NCBI RefSeq assembly: GCF_002259795.1
Contig: NZ_MWXA01000001.1
Coordinates: 112,600 to 176,599, forward strand
Source of the DNA: Bifidobacterium aquikefiri
GTDB taxonomy: Bacteria > Actinomycetota > Actinomycetes > Actinomycetales > Bifidobacteriaceae
Reading direction: 5' to 3'
DNA length: 64,000 nt
Shown: piece by piece, positions 53,199 to 62,793 of the stretch
How positions within the stretch are numbered: the first letter of the stretch is position 1
Layout of the letters: every line of letters starts with the position of its first letter
Position numbers and translations under genes: made by a program
The notes under the pieces: model-generated
Seen by the model: only the letters and a program-made list of their open reading frames with translations
Databases searched by the model: none
What the model was told of the DNA's origin: nothing

Positions 53199-55076
53199 AT
53201 GACTGACGAGCAGCGCATATATCTTCCGGATTCAATCCGTACGAATGGTGAGACGCCTAACCCTTGGTGGACGAATGCCGTCGTGTATCAGATATATCCA
53301 AGAAGCTTTCAGGACTCCAATGGTGATGGCGTGGGCGATATCCCCGGCATCACCTCGCGCCTGGATTATCTTGCGGATTTAGGTATCGACGTCATCTGGC
53401 TGAGTCCCGTATTTAAATCTCCCCAGGACGACAATGGTTACGATATTTCGGATTATCGTGCCATCGATCCTGTTTTCGGCAACCTTTACGACATGGACGA
53501 TCTGATTGCGGGAGTCCACGAGCGCGGCATGAAAATCATCATGGATCTGGTGGTGAACCATACCTCTGATCAACATGCATGGTTCCAGGCCTCCCGCAGG
53601 AGCATTGATGGATATACCGATTGGTATTGGTGGCGTCCGCCGAAGGAGGGGCATGTTCCTGGAACTCCTGGCGCTGAGCCCAATAATTGGGGTTCTGATT
53701 TCGGGGGTTCGGCGTGGGAATTCGACTCAGACCGCGGCGAATACTATCTGCACTCATTCTCACCCAAGCAGCCTGATCTGAACTGGGAGAATCCGAATGT
53801 GCGGCAGGCCATCTTCGATATGATGAACTGGTGGATGGACCGTGGCATCGATGGCTTCCGCATGGATGTCATCACCCTGATCTCGAAGCCCGTTCTCGAA
53901 GACGGCACGCTCCCTGACGGCGAGCCAGGCGAAGATGGGTACGCCAATTCGCAGAAGGTCGCAGCCGATGGGCCAAGACTCGATGAGTTTCTTTCACAGA
54001 TGCGTCGCGAGGTCTTCGACGGACGTGACGGCACGTTGACAGTAGGTGAAGCCCCAGGCATTTCGCCGGATAGAGATAGACATATCACCGATCCAGCCAA
54101 CGGCGAACTCGACATGCTCTTCCTTTTCAGACATGTTGAGTTCGACGAGAATGGCAGTAAGTGGAATCCTCTGCCTTTGAACATCGTGCCTCTCAAACAG
54201 ATCATGACCCGCGCTCAGAGTGCAGTGAAAGACGTGGGCTGGAGCAGTCTCTTCTTTAATAATCATGATCAGCCCAGGGTCGTCTCACGGTGGGGAGATA
54301 CATCCAGCGACGATCTTCGACGGTACTCAGCGAAGGCCATTGGGCTCATACTGCATATGCATCGTGGTACCCCATATGTGTATCAAGGCGAGGAGCTTGG
54401 CATGACCAATGCCGGATTCACTGCACTTGACCAATATCGCGATATAGAATCTCTCGATCTCTATCGCGTGCGCGTGCTTTCCATGCATCTTTCCACCCAT
54501 GATCAGATGATTGATGCACTCGGTCGCCGTAGCCGAGACAATGCGCGTACGCCAATGCAATGGGATGGCAGCCGTTATGCCGGATTTATGAGTCCAAACG
54601 GTGATAAGCACCCGTGGCTTCCGGTGAACATCAACAAGCAATACATCAATGTTCGTAATGATCAGCGCAATCCGAATTCCGTGCTTACCTTCTACAAGGA
54701 AATGATTCACTTGCGTCATAGCGATCCAGTCGTCGCCGCAGGAGACTTCACGCTGCTTGACGCAGATGATCAGCGCGTGTATGCGTTCACCCGATCGATT
54801 CCCATAATCGATATGCCGGGTCATGCCGATGGAGTATCACATGGTTCTGAGGATGTTGATCGTATTGTCGTAATAGCTAATCTCACGAGTCGAACAGCGC
54901 AGATTCCGCCCGAGACAGCGAAAACAATCGGCCTTGATCCTTCATGGTCGATCGTTGCGGAAGGCATGATTGATCAGGATCGCGTGCTCATCAGCAACTA
55001 TTCGGCGGATCACTCTGCCACAGCACTCGTTACAGGTCGACTTTCCCCTTGGGAGGCCTTTGTCTACCGCGTTTAG
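53199..55076 (+). CDS. GH13 alpha-glucosidase (oligo-1,6-glucosidase type), copy 2
   Basis: 625 residues. Start ATG 53199 by analogy with copy 1 (an upstream ATG at 53190 is possible; the site before 53199, GAGGG, is close). Same catalytic set: GFRMDVI, LTVGEAPG, NNHDQPR. The C-terminal domain is more divergent than the barrel. Probably complements copy 1 with a different chain-length or linkage range. Confidence 0.92.
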   Translation: MTDEQRIYLPDSIRTNGETPNPWWTNAVVYQIYPRSFQDSNGDGVGDIPGITSRLDYLADLGIDVIWLSPVFKSPQDDNGYDISDYRAIDPVFGNLYDMDDLIAGVHERGMKIIMDLVVNHTSDQHAWFQASRRSIDGYTDWYWWRPPKEGHVPGTPGAEPNNWGSDFGGSAWEFDSDRGEYYLHSFSPKQPDLNWENPNVRQAIFDMMNWWMDRGIDGFRMDVITLISKPVLEDGTLPDGEPGEDGYANSQKVAADGPRLDEFLSQMRREVFDGRDGTLTVGEAPGISPDRDRHITDPANGELDMLFLFRHVEFDENGSKWNPLPLNIVPLKQIMTRAQSAVKDVGWSSLFFNNHDQPRVVSRWGDTSSDDLRRYSAKAIGLILHMHRGTPYVYQGEELGMTNAGFTALDQYRDIESLDLYRVRVLSMHLSTHDQMIDALGRRSRDNARTPMQWDGSRYAGFMSPNGDKHPWLPVNINKQYINVRNDQRNPNSVLTFYKEMIHLRHSDPVVAAGDFTLLDADDQRVYAFTRSIPIIDMPGHADGVSHGSEDVDRIVVIANLTSRTAQIPPETAKTIGLDPSWSIVAEGMIDQDRVLISNYSADHSATALVTGRLSPWEAFVYRV

Positions 55077-55090
55077 CCGAGTATTTTGTT

Positions 55091-55187
55091 CATTGTGAAC
55101 TTATCAAAGTATAAATGCTCGCAGATGGTTTCATTGGCAGATGAAGAAGCCAAAAATCTGTGTTTATACATCGCGAAGTTCACAATG
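55091..55187. repeat. Imperfect 40-bp inverted repeat between convergent genes
   Basis: Outer arms CATTGTGAACTT (55091-55102) / AAGTTCACAATG (55176-55187) match fully, and a second block GTATAAA (55109-55115) / TTTATAC (55163-55169) lies inside at nearly equal spacing. Confidence 0.6.
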
Positions 55188-55219
55188 AGCGAGTGCACAG
55201 TCGAAAAAGCCATCAACAA

Positions 55220-56482
55220 TCAGTATTCCTGCCTCACTCGGAAGCCTTTCGTGCGCAGCGTATCCAGAATCAGTGCAATATGATCCGGTCCATTCGTTTC
55301 GACCGTCACCTCGAGCAGTACACCGTTGCGATAATGTCCCGAAGCCTTGAACTGATCATGGTTGAGTTCAATAACATTGGCTCGAAGCGTTGCAAGAAGA
55401 TTGGCAATGGCTGCCAATTGCCCTGGCACATCAGGTAGCTCCACCCCAAACTGCATGATTCTTCCGCGCGAAATCATACTGCGCTGAATGACTGCCCCAA
55501 TCGTGACGGTGTCAATGTTCCCTCCCGAGAGGATGGGGACAATCACATGCTTGCCCGGTGCCGATTGGAAGACCTGGCTTGTGGAGAGCCGGTTCAATGC
55601 AGCCAGAGCAACAGCGCCGGCAGCCTCAACAACCAGCTTGTGTTTCTCAAGCATCAGGAGGATCATCTCGGAAATGTCGCGCTCGCTCACCATGACGAGA
55701 TCATCGAGATATCGATTCAGCAGGCTGAAGGTCAGATCGCCTGGTCTTTTAACGGCAACGCCTTCTGCAGAGGTATTCACGCTTGTGGCTTCAACCACGT
55801 GTCCTGCGGCAAATGAGTCATGCCAGGCGGGAGAACCTTCCGGAGTCGCACCAATCACATGCACATCCGGCTTGAAATTCTTCACGGCCATGGCAATGCC
55901 TGCAGCCAGACCGCCGCCCCCCATTGGTACGACGATGTCAGTTACGTCAGGTACATCGTTGAGTATTTCCAAGGCAATGGTGCCTTGCCCACAGATGACG
56001 TCATAATCATCGAAGGGATGAACAAAGGTGATGTCGTTGTCTTCCGCCTGACTGACAGCATATGCAAAGCTTTCATCGAATACGGTGCCTTCGAGCACCA
56101 CATCGGCTCCATAGGCTCGCGTCGCATCCACCTTGAGTGGCGGAGTGATCTGTGGCATTACGATAGTGGCCTTCGCTCCGCGCTCGCGAGCCGCGTATGC
56201 GACTCCCTGTGCATGGTTGCCTGCCGAAGCGGTGATGATGCCCTTGTCGAGCTGACTTTGTGACAGTGACGCAATCTTGTTGTATGCGCCACGAATCTTG
56301 AACGACCCTGTGCGCTGCAGGTTCTCAGGTTTCAGGTTGATTGAGAAACCGCTCATCTCGCTCAAAATCTGTGAAGGAATAATGTCCGTATGACGAACGG
56401 TTCCCGAAAGCCGTTGCACCGCCTGATTCAGATCTTCAACATGGTTTCTGGAGAGAAACGTCTCAATTTGTTCAGATTGCAT
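55220..56482 (-). CDS. ilvA: Threonine ammonia-lyase (IlvA type)
   Basis: 420 residues. GSFKIRGAYNK contains the PLP lysine, SAGNHAQGVA and GGGGLAAG bind the cofactor. The C-terminal ACT-like domain (about 340-420) fits allosteric control. Makes 2-oxobutanoate for isoleucine. The length is that of the one-ACT form. The start has no strong ribosome site. Confidence 0.92.
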   Translation of the reverse strand: MQSEQIETFLSRNHVEDLNQAVQRLSGTVRHTDIIPSQILSEMSGFSINLKPENLQRTGSFKIRGAYNKIASLSQSQLDKGIITASAGNHAQGVAYAARERGAKATIVMPQITPPLKVDATRAYGADVVLEGTVFDESFAYAVSQAEDNDITFVHPFDDYDVICGQGTIALEILNDVPDVTDIVVPMGGGGLAAGIAMAVKNFKPDVHVIGATPEGSPAWHDSFAAGHVVEATSVNTSAEGVAVKRPGDLTFSLLNRYLDDLVMVSERDISEMILLMLEKHKLVVEAAGAVALAALNRLSTSQVFQSAPGKHVIVPILSGGNIDTVTIGAVIQRSMISRGRIMQFGVELPDVPGQLAAIANLLATLRANVIELNHDQFKASGHYRNGVLLEVTVETNGPDHIALILDTLRTKGFRVRQEY

Positions 56483-56860
56483 GTCTCATATTATGAACCA
56501 CATATCAGCCACGACACCCGCATGATGTCAAGACTTGAGACGGATGCTCATACAATCCGCCGATCAACATGCTCCAGGCCTACTCCCACTCCCACGAGCA
56601 ACCGCTTTACCCCGCTTGCAACAAAAAATCAAGACTGTTGGAAGCGCAACATATTTGCTAGATTGCAGGTGCAGAAGGATTGTGGACAACTTTTCCATAC
56701 AATCCATGACAAGGCACCTCACGGGGTGTCTTCGGCAGTTTCGTGCACACGCAGTTTTCGCGAAACCGAAGACTTTGAAAAGATAATACAGAGAGAGGGG
56801 CCGTTGATGTCGCTGGCAGACCAAGCACATTTCACTGGTAATTCGTGCGAGGAAACTGAG
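56483..56860. promoter_or_regulatory. Divergent control region of ilvA and the siderophore operon
   Basis: 378 bases. A TGCTAGATT extended -10 (TAGATT 56659-56664) with TTGGAA 15 bases upstream faces right. A 7-bp inverted repeat GGATTGT (56677-56683) / ACAATCC (56699-56705) just after it is a possible operator. A classical DtxR/IdeR iron box was not found. Confidence 0.4.
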
Positions 56861-57937
56861 ATGAATCACTACGATTCCACCGTCAAACCAGGCAGAATGA
56901 ATCGTGCCACGAGATCGTCGAGATTGATCATGGCAGGAATCATGGCACTGGGCTTAGGGTTGACAGCAGCATGCGGGTCAGCTGGGAATGCCTTGTCTTC
57001 AAGCGACTCCGGCTCCACAAGCGGATATCCAGTTACCATCAGGAATGCTTATGGTTCGGTCACGCTCAAGAGCAAGCCAACTCGTATCTCAACCGTTGGA
57101 TGGACAACCTATGACGCAGTGCTTTCACTCGGTGTAATCCCCGTTGATATGCCTAAGATGTCAGACGGCGATGCACAGAACGGCATGTACAGCTGGACTT
57201 CCGCAAAGTTGAAGGAGCTTGGCGGGACCGGCAGCAAGGCACCCAAATTGCATGATGAATCAGACAGCATTGATACTGAGGCCATTGCATCCAGCAACCC
57301 AGACCTGATCGTAGCGACACAATCCGGCATCACCAAGCAGCAATACCAGACCTTGAGCAAGATTGCTCCAACCCTGGCCTACCCGAAGGAAGCATGGGCA
57401 ACACCTTGGCGCGACGTCGTCACCATTGCAGCGAAGGCACTGAACATGCAAAACAAGGGCAAGCAGGTGCTCGCCAATGATGAGGCTGCAATCAAGAAAG
57501 CTGTCGACGCCAAGCCGAACATCAAGGGCAAGACGGCTGCGGTCATGTATTTCGATACCACCAAGCTCTCGACTGTCAGTGTCTACACCACGCTCGATAC
57601 GCGTCCTGAATTCCTCAACGATCTCGGACTCAAGACGCCGGCATCAGTGAAGAAGATCTCCGCCAGCACCAAATCCTTCTATAAGGATATTTCCAGTGAG
57701 AATGTTGATGAGCTCAACGACGTAGACATCATCGTCACATACGGCGATAGCTCGACTCTCAAGACGCTGCAGGCGGATCCCCTTATCGGCAAGATCCCTG
57801 CGGTCAAGCGTGGATCCGTCGTGGTCATAGATACCAATTCTGCCCTGGAATCGGCAATTGCACCATCATCGCTTTCGATCCCTGCAACCGTGGATCAATA
57901 TGTCGGACTCCTTTCGAAGGCAGCGGATACAATCTGA
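56861..57937 (+). CDS. Ferric-siderophore-binding lipoprotein (FepB/FhuD type)
   Basis: 358 residues from ATG 56861 (GAGGAAA upstream; ATG 56807 with GAGAGGGG is an alternative). The lipobox LTAAC ends the signal peptide (Cys near 38). YPVTIRNAYGSVTLKSKPTRI is the typical beginning of siderophore-binding proteins. First gene of a five-gene iron operon. Confidence 0.88.
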   Translation: MNHYDSTVKPGRMNRATRSSRLIMAGIMALGLGLTAACGSAGNALSSSDSGSTSGYPVTIRNAYGSVTLKSKPTRISTVGWTTYDAVLSLGVIPVDMPKMSDGDAQNGMYSWTSAKLKELGGTGSKAPKLHDESDSIDTEAIASSNPDLIVATQSGITKQQYQTLSKIAPTLAYPKEAWATPWRDVVTIAAKALNMQNKGKQVLANDEAAIKKAVDAKPNIKGKTAAVMYFDTTKLSTVSVYTTLDTRPEFLNDLGLKTPASVKKISASTKSFYKDISSENVDELNDVDIIVTYGDSSTLKTLQADPLIGKIPAVKRGSVVVIDTNSALESAIAPSSLSIPATVDQYVGLLSKAADTI

Positions 57938-58035
57938 TGAGCGTTTGCGGCCTCGATCGGTGCTCTGCCTGTTGTTCTGGAATGATGGAGTGCCACATGT
58001 GCTTCGAGGCACGTAGATGAGACAGTGAATGGGGA

Positions 58036-59052
58036 ATGAATACCGTGTCGAGATCAAGGAATGGCCATCTGATGCTATTCCTCTGCTTGGGATGTGTCAC
58101 ACTCGTGATTTTAAGCCTGGTGTCTGTCGCAATTGGTTCTCGAACCATACCCTTGAATGAGGTGTTTCACGCATTTTCAGACCCAGCTGATTCCAGCGTT
58201 TCAGCAGCAGCGGCAAGATTACGTGTTCCTCGAACGATACTTGGAATTCTTGCGGGGGTCGCGCTCGCTGTTGCTGGAACCCTGATGCAGGGCATGACGA
58301 GAAATCCTCTTGCAGACCCCTCAATTCTGGGATTGAACAGCGGAGCGGCATTCGCCATAGTTGTATCCATGGCATTTTTCGGCTTGAACACTCCAAAGCA
58401 GTTTATCTGGGTGGCTCTGATCGGCTCAGCAATTGCGGCTCTTGCCGTGTGGCTGCTCGGTTCAATGGGTCCAAGCGGTGCAACTATTCTGAAGCTTACG
58501 CTTGCCGGAGCGGTCGTGACCGCCATGCTTTCCTCACTCACCTCAGCCATTCTGCTTCCTCGCATTCAGGTGATTTCAACCTATCGTTTCTGGCAGGTAG
58601 GCGGTCTTTCAGGAGCACGGTTTGCCTTGATGGTTCCTGTGCTTCCCATGCTCATAGGTGGCCTGACTCTTGCGCTCCTTACAATTCCAGGTATCAATGC
58701 CCTTGCCATGGGCGATGAACTCGCAGAGGGTCTGGGAAGTCGAGTGAAATTTACCCGCGGTGTTGCTTGGATTGCAGCTGTGTTGCTCTCGGCCGGAACA
58801 ACATCCTTGGCAGGACCAATCGGATTCGTCGGTCTGGTTGTTCCCCATGCTGCGCGGCTGCTTGTCGGTTCGGATTATCGCCACATTCTCGCCGCTTCAG
58901 CAGTTCTCGGACCAATCTTGCTGCTTGCCGCCGATATCATAGGCCGTGTTCTCACACGTCCCTCCGATGTCGAAGTTGGCATTGTCACCGCCATCATCGG
59001 TGCTCCATTCTTCATTATTCTTGCCCGCGGACGAATGCTTCGTCAGGTTTGA
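58036..59052 (+). CDS. FecCD-type siderophore permease 1
   Basis: 338 residues with about nine to ten helices. LRVPRTILGILAGVALA and GMTRNPLADPSILGLNSGA are the FecCD signatures. It pairs with the next gene in the membrane. Confidence 0.92.
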   Translation: MNTVSRSRNGHLMLFLCLGCVTLVILSLVSVAIGSRTIPLNEVFHAFSDPADSSVSAAAARLRVPRTILGILAGVALAVAGTLMQGMTRNPLADPSILGLNSGAAFAIVVSMAFFGLNTPKQFIWVALIGSAIAALAVWLLGSMGPSGATILKLTLAGAVVTAMLSSLTSAILLPRIQVISTYRFWQVGGLSGARFALMVPVLPMLIGGLTLALLTIPGINALAMGDELAEGLGSRVKFTRGVAWIAAVLLSAGTTSLAGPIGFVGLVVPHAARLLVGSDYRHILAASAVLGPILLLAADIIGRVLTRPSDVEVGIVTAIIGAPFFIILARGRMLRQV

Positions 59053-59063
59053 AGGCAGATATC

Positions 59064-60095
59064 ATGAACCAAACAAACGACGAAAAGTCCGTTGCTCTCC
59101 GAGCATCATTCAAACGTGCAGTGATGGTGATTGTCTCACTGTTCATTCTTGCCCTGGTGCTTCTCTATATTGACATCATCTTTGGAGACTCCCTGTACTC
59201 ATTCACTGATGTGATGGATGTCATCGCGAGCCGTGCTCCTTCCGGCATCACCTTCGTGATAGGTGAGCTCAGACTGCCGCGAGCCTTGACGGCTTTTGCC
59301 TGTGGTGCGCTGTTCGGCATGGCTGGAGCCAGCTTTCAGCGGTTGCTGCATAATCCGCTTGCCAGTCCAGATATCATCGGCATTACAGAAGGTGCGAATA
59401 CGGCAGCTGTTTTCGGTATTGTCGTTCTCGGCATTTCAGGTCTGGAACTCAGTGCCTTCGCCATCGTTGGCGGTCTCACCACAGCGATTGTCGTCGCCTT
59501 GCTGACCTTCCATCATGGATTTGCCCCTCAGCGTTTGGTATTGGTTGGTATTGCCATCGGAGCCATGCTCAACGCTATCGGCTCGTGGATGCTGATTCGA
59601 GCTGACCAGTGGGATATTCAGTCCGCATCACGCTGGCTAACCGGCAGTCTTGCCGACTCGGATTGGACATATGTGATCATTACCATGATTACGCTCGCCA
59701 TTGGCCTGATCGCCGTCATGCCGTTAAGTCGTCAGCTCGATATGCTGCGCCTTGGGGACGATGTCGCGGCCGGGCTTGGTGTGAAGGTTGGTCTTTCACG
59801 AGCTGCGATTGTCATCATTGCTGTGCTGATGCTCTCCATTGCGACCAGTGCTGTTGGTCCTATTGCATTCGTGTCTTTCCTCGCCGGACCAATCGCTGTG
59901 CGCCTGATTCATTCAGGTTCCTCTGCGATTGCCACATCCGGTTTGGTGGGATCTTGCCTCGTGCTTGGCTCTGATGTCATTGCGCAGCATGCAACCGGTA
60001 CACAATTCCCAGTCGGCGTGGTCACCAGCGTTATTGGCGGACCTGTTCTTGTCGTGCTTATGTACTTTTCCATGCGGAAGGAGTCACAGCTATGA
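59064..60095 (+). CDS. FecCD-type siderophore permease 2
   Basis: 343 residues from ATG 59064. LRLPRALTAFACGALFG and LLHNPLASPDIIGITEG are the FecCD signatures. The stop overlaps the ATPase start (ATGA). Confidence 0.92.
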   Translation: MNQTNDEKSVALRASFKRAVMVIVSLFILALVLLYIDIIFGDSLYSFTDVMDVIASRAPSGITFVIGELRLPRALTAFACGALFGMAGASFQRLLHNPLASPDIIGITEGANTAAVFGIVVLGISGLELSAFAIVGGLTTAIVVALLTFHHGFAPQRLVLVGIAIGAMLNAIGSWMLIRADQWDIQSASRWLTGSLADSDWTYVIITMITLAIGLIAVMPLSRQLDMLRLGDDVAAGLGVKVGLSRAAIVIIAVLMLSIATSAVGPIAFVSFLAGPIAVRLIHSGSSAIATSGLVGSCLVLGSDVIAQHATGTQFPVGVVTSVIGGPVLVVLMYFSMRKESQL

Positions 60096-60973
60096 AGTTA
60101 CCGGAGATTCCAACGGATCCGTTGAACCATGGACAGCAACAGTCTCAGTCGGCAAGCCTTTCGGCGCAGAAGATCAGTGTCGCCTACGGCACGCATCTGG
60201 CCGTCAATGGGGTCGATCTTGATGCTCATGGTGGGCAGATAGGCGCAATTATCGGTGCGAATGGCTGCGGCAAGTCAACCTTCCTGCGCGCTTTGGCCCG
60301 CCTGGTGAAGCCGCAGGGAGGCACAGTCATTCTCAACGGCCACGATATTGCAAAACTTCCCACCAAACGCGTCGCCACGCAGTTGGGAATATTGCCACAA
60401 TCGCCCATCGCACCTGATGGCATCACGGTTTTCGATCTGGTTTCACGCGGTAGATATCCCTATCACAGATTTGGGTCACACTGGTCACGGCAGGATCAGG
60501 ACGCCGTTGAGCACGCTCTCGAAGTCACTCATATGAGTGACTTCGCGGATCGCAGTGTTGACCAGCTTTCTGGAGGTCAGCGTCAGCGTGCGTGGATTGC
60601 TCTTACATTGGCTCAAGATACCGATATTGTTCTTCTCGATGAACCGACCACGTACCTGGATGTTGCCTACCAGCTTGAAGTTCTCGACTTGCTTGCCGAT
60701 TTAAATGCAATCGATGGAATCATCATTATCATGGTCATTCACGATATCAATCTGGCAGCGCGATACGCCGACTGGATCCTTGCCATGAAAGATGGAACCT
60801 GCGACACCTTTGGCACTCCGAGTGAAGTCATTACGCCAGATGTAATCAGACGAGTATTCGGTATGGATGTGCGCATCATTCAGGATCCCGAAAGCAAAAC
60901 GCCTATGATTATCGCCGATTCACGCCATGCTTTAGGGCCAAAGCGCGAAATCCTTGAGAAGGAGAAACTATGA
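60092..60973 (+). CDS. Siderophore ABC transporter ATPase (FepC type)
   Basis: 293 residues. Walker A GANGCGKSTFL, signature LSGGQRQRAWI, Walker B TDIVLLDEPTTYLD and the H-loop VIHDINLAARY are intact. Start and stop overlap the neighbours by 4 bases. Confidence 0.94.
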   Translation: MKLPEIPTDPLNHGQQQSQSASLSAQKISVAYGTHLAVNGVDLDAHGGQIGAIIGANGCGKSTFLRALARLVKPQGGTVILNGHDIAKLPTKRVATQLGILPQSPIAPDGITVFDLVSRGRYPYHRFGSHWSRQDQDAVEHALEVTHMSDFADRSVDQLSGGQRQRAWIALTLAQDTDIVLLDEPTTYLDVAYQLEVLDLLADLNAIDGIIIIMVIHDINLAARYADWILAMKDGTCDTFGTPSEVITPDVIRRVFGMDVRIIQDPESKTPMIIADSRHALGPKREILEKEKL

Positions 60974-62019
60974 ATGCAGTTAGTGCATCACGCCATGAGA
61001 TTGACAAGGATGATCGGCCAGGAGCAAGGCCGTATCGCGTCCATGTAGCACAACGCATCCAGCTTTCGCCGAGCTTCATCAGACTGGTGTTCGAAGGTGA
61101 TGATCTCGTCGATTTCGGCACGGACGGTTTCGATCAGAGAATCAAACTTCTGCTGCCGCTCGAAGGCAATCGTTGGGGTGACCCTGACATGTGTTCGCCG
61201 CAGGCCATCCAACAAGGTTCATGGTGGGAGCGGTGGTGCGCGCTGCCGCCGAAGGACCGCAACCCCATGAGAACCTATACGATTCGGGCAATCGACCCGC
61301 AGTCCCGTCAGCTCACCGTTGATTGTGTGCTGCACTCGAATCCCGGACCTGCTGGTGCCTTCGTTCAAAAGGCACAGCCGGGTGATGAAATCTTCATCAT
61401 CGGACCGGACGAGCATTCCATTCATTCTGCAGAGGGCATTGATTTTCACCCTGGGGATGCGAAGAATCTATTGCTGGTAGGCGATGAGACAGCGGTGCCA
61501 GGCATTGGCGGCATTCTGAATTCGCTTCATCATGTATCCTGGCATGGTCATGGCACGGCACTGCTGGAAATCCCTGATCCAGAGGACATTGCAGCGTTGA
61601 ACCAGACCGAGGGCTTCCGCAACGCAGAAGAGCTGGGCTTTACCATTGATTGGGTGGCTCGGTCGTATCCCCATGATTCCAAAGATTCGGGAATCGAGCG
61701 CGGTGCAAGTCTGGTAACGCGAATGCGCACGTATGCTGCCACGAATCAGGCCATGCTCAATCAGAGAAGAGCATTGTCGAATGGTTCCTCAACCCAGCCC
61801 ATTCCACTTGAATCCAGGGCGCTTGAAGATGTGGATGTCGATAAGGAGTTGCTCTGGGAAGCACCGGAATCGGCGATTGGTCGTCCGTTCTACTCATGGA
61901 TGGCTGGTGAAGCTTCGGTTATCCGCACGCTTCGTCGCATGATCGTGCAGCAATACGGTGTTGAACGTTCAGCTGTGGCTTTCATGGGATATTGGCGAGC
62001 CGGCAAGCCAGAAATGTAA
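60970..62019 (+). CDS. Siderophore-interacting protein (ferric-siderophore reductase)
   Basis: 349 residues. FAD motif MRTYTIRAI and NAD-side LLLVGDETAVPGIGGIL are typical of the ViuB/SIP family, which reduces Fe3+-siderophore in the cytoplasm and releases iron. The family's usual size is about 280; an insert near 240-300 makes this one longer. Last gene of the operon. Confidence 0.9.
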   Translation: MNAVSASRHEIDKDDRPGARPYRVHVAQRIQLSPSFIRLVFEGDDLVDFGTDGFDQRIKLLLPLEGNRWGDPDMCSPQAIQQGSWWERWCALPPKDRNPMRTYTIRAIDPQSRQLTVDCVLHSNPGPAGAFVQKAQPGDEIFIIGPDEHSIHSAEGIDFHPGDAKNLLLVGDETAVPGIGGILNSLHHVSWHGHGTALLEIPDPEDIAALNQTEGFRNAEELGFTIDWVARSYPHDSKDSGIERGASLVTRMRTYAATNQAMLNQRRALSNGSSTQPIPLESRALEDVDVDKELLWEAPESAIGRPFYSWMAGEASVIRTLRRMIVQQYGVERSAVAFMGYWRAGKPEM

Positions 62020-62025
62020 GACGGC

Positions 62026-62053
62026 TGCCGCTTATGCTGCAGTTTCTGCGGCA
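62026..62053. terminator. Hairpin between the SIP and sirtuin genes
   Basis: TGCCGC (62026-62031) / GCGGCA (62048-62053) includes the last codons and the stop of the sirtuin gene in its span. Weak; a convergent terminator is inferred. Confidence 0.35.
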
Positions 62054-62793
62054 ATGGTTTCGTCAACCAGCTTCGGTAGTGCGTTTTGGATCGGATCGTG
62101 AATCAGTCGCGATGCGATTGAATCGTATTGGGTATGGCCCATGTTCATTATCGTTACTGGCACGCCCGCCTGGGCAGCCACGGGTACCAGTGATGCTGCG
62201 GGGTAGACCTCGAGAGTGGAACCGATGGCCCAGAATTCATCTGCGGATGATGCCATCCGCATGCTTTTCTCCATTGCGCCGTCTGGTAATGCCTGGCCAA
62301 AATACACGACATCGGTTTTGATGATTCCGTTGCATGGCATATTGCCTTTGTATGGCAGCTTGCGGTGACAATGTGGATCCGGTTCGTTGTCCAGATTGTT
62401 CATGATGTCTGCGGTGTCATATTCTGCGCCGCACTTCATGCAGTGTGATGTACCGATGCTTCCATGAAGATTGACGATGACATCGTCGCTGTTGCCGGCC
62501 TTTTCGTGTAGGGCGTCGAAATTCTGAGTTGCGAGCAAGGTCAGCAGCCCAGCCTGCTCGAGTTTTGCCAGAGCCTTATGCGCAATGCCAGGCTGTGCTC
62601 CCCAGACGGGAGATTCCTTCTGCCAACGCCACGAGTATTCGCGTGATTCCTTGTCCGAAAGAAAGGAATCAATGTCATATACATTCATTTGCTCTGGGTG
62701 CTTCGTCCACACACCATGAGGACCGCGAAAGTCGGGAATGCCTGCAGATGTTGAAATGCCTGCACCTGTTAATACTGCAATCTTTTTAGCCAT
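62032..62793 (-). CDS. Sir2-family NAD-dependent protein deacylase
   Basis: 253 residues from ATG 62793 (an in-frame TTG at 62799 is possible). TGAGISTSAGIPDFRG, TQNFDALHEKAG and the four zinc cysteines (MKCGAEY and later HCHRKLPYKGNMPC; spacing differs) define the family. Removes acetyl or longer acyl groups from lysine. Convergent with the iron operon. Confidence 0.9.
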   Translation of the reverse strand: MAKKIAVLTGAGISTSAGIPDFRGPHGVWTKHPEQMNVYDIDSFLSDKESREYSWRWQKESPVWGAQPGIAHKALAKLEQAGLLTLLATQNFDALHEKAGNSDDVIVNLHGSIGTSHCMKCGAEYDTADIMNNLDNEPDPHCHRKLPYKGNMPCNGIIKTDVVYFGQALPDGAMEKSMRMASSADEFWAIGSTLEVYPAASLVPVAAQAGVPVTIMNMGHTQYDSIASRLIHDPIQNALPKLVDETIAAETAA

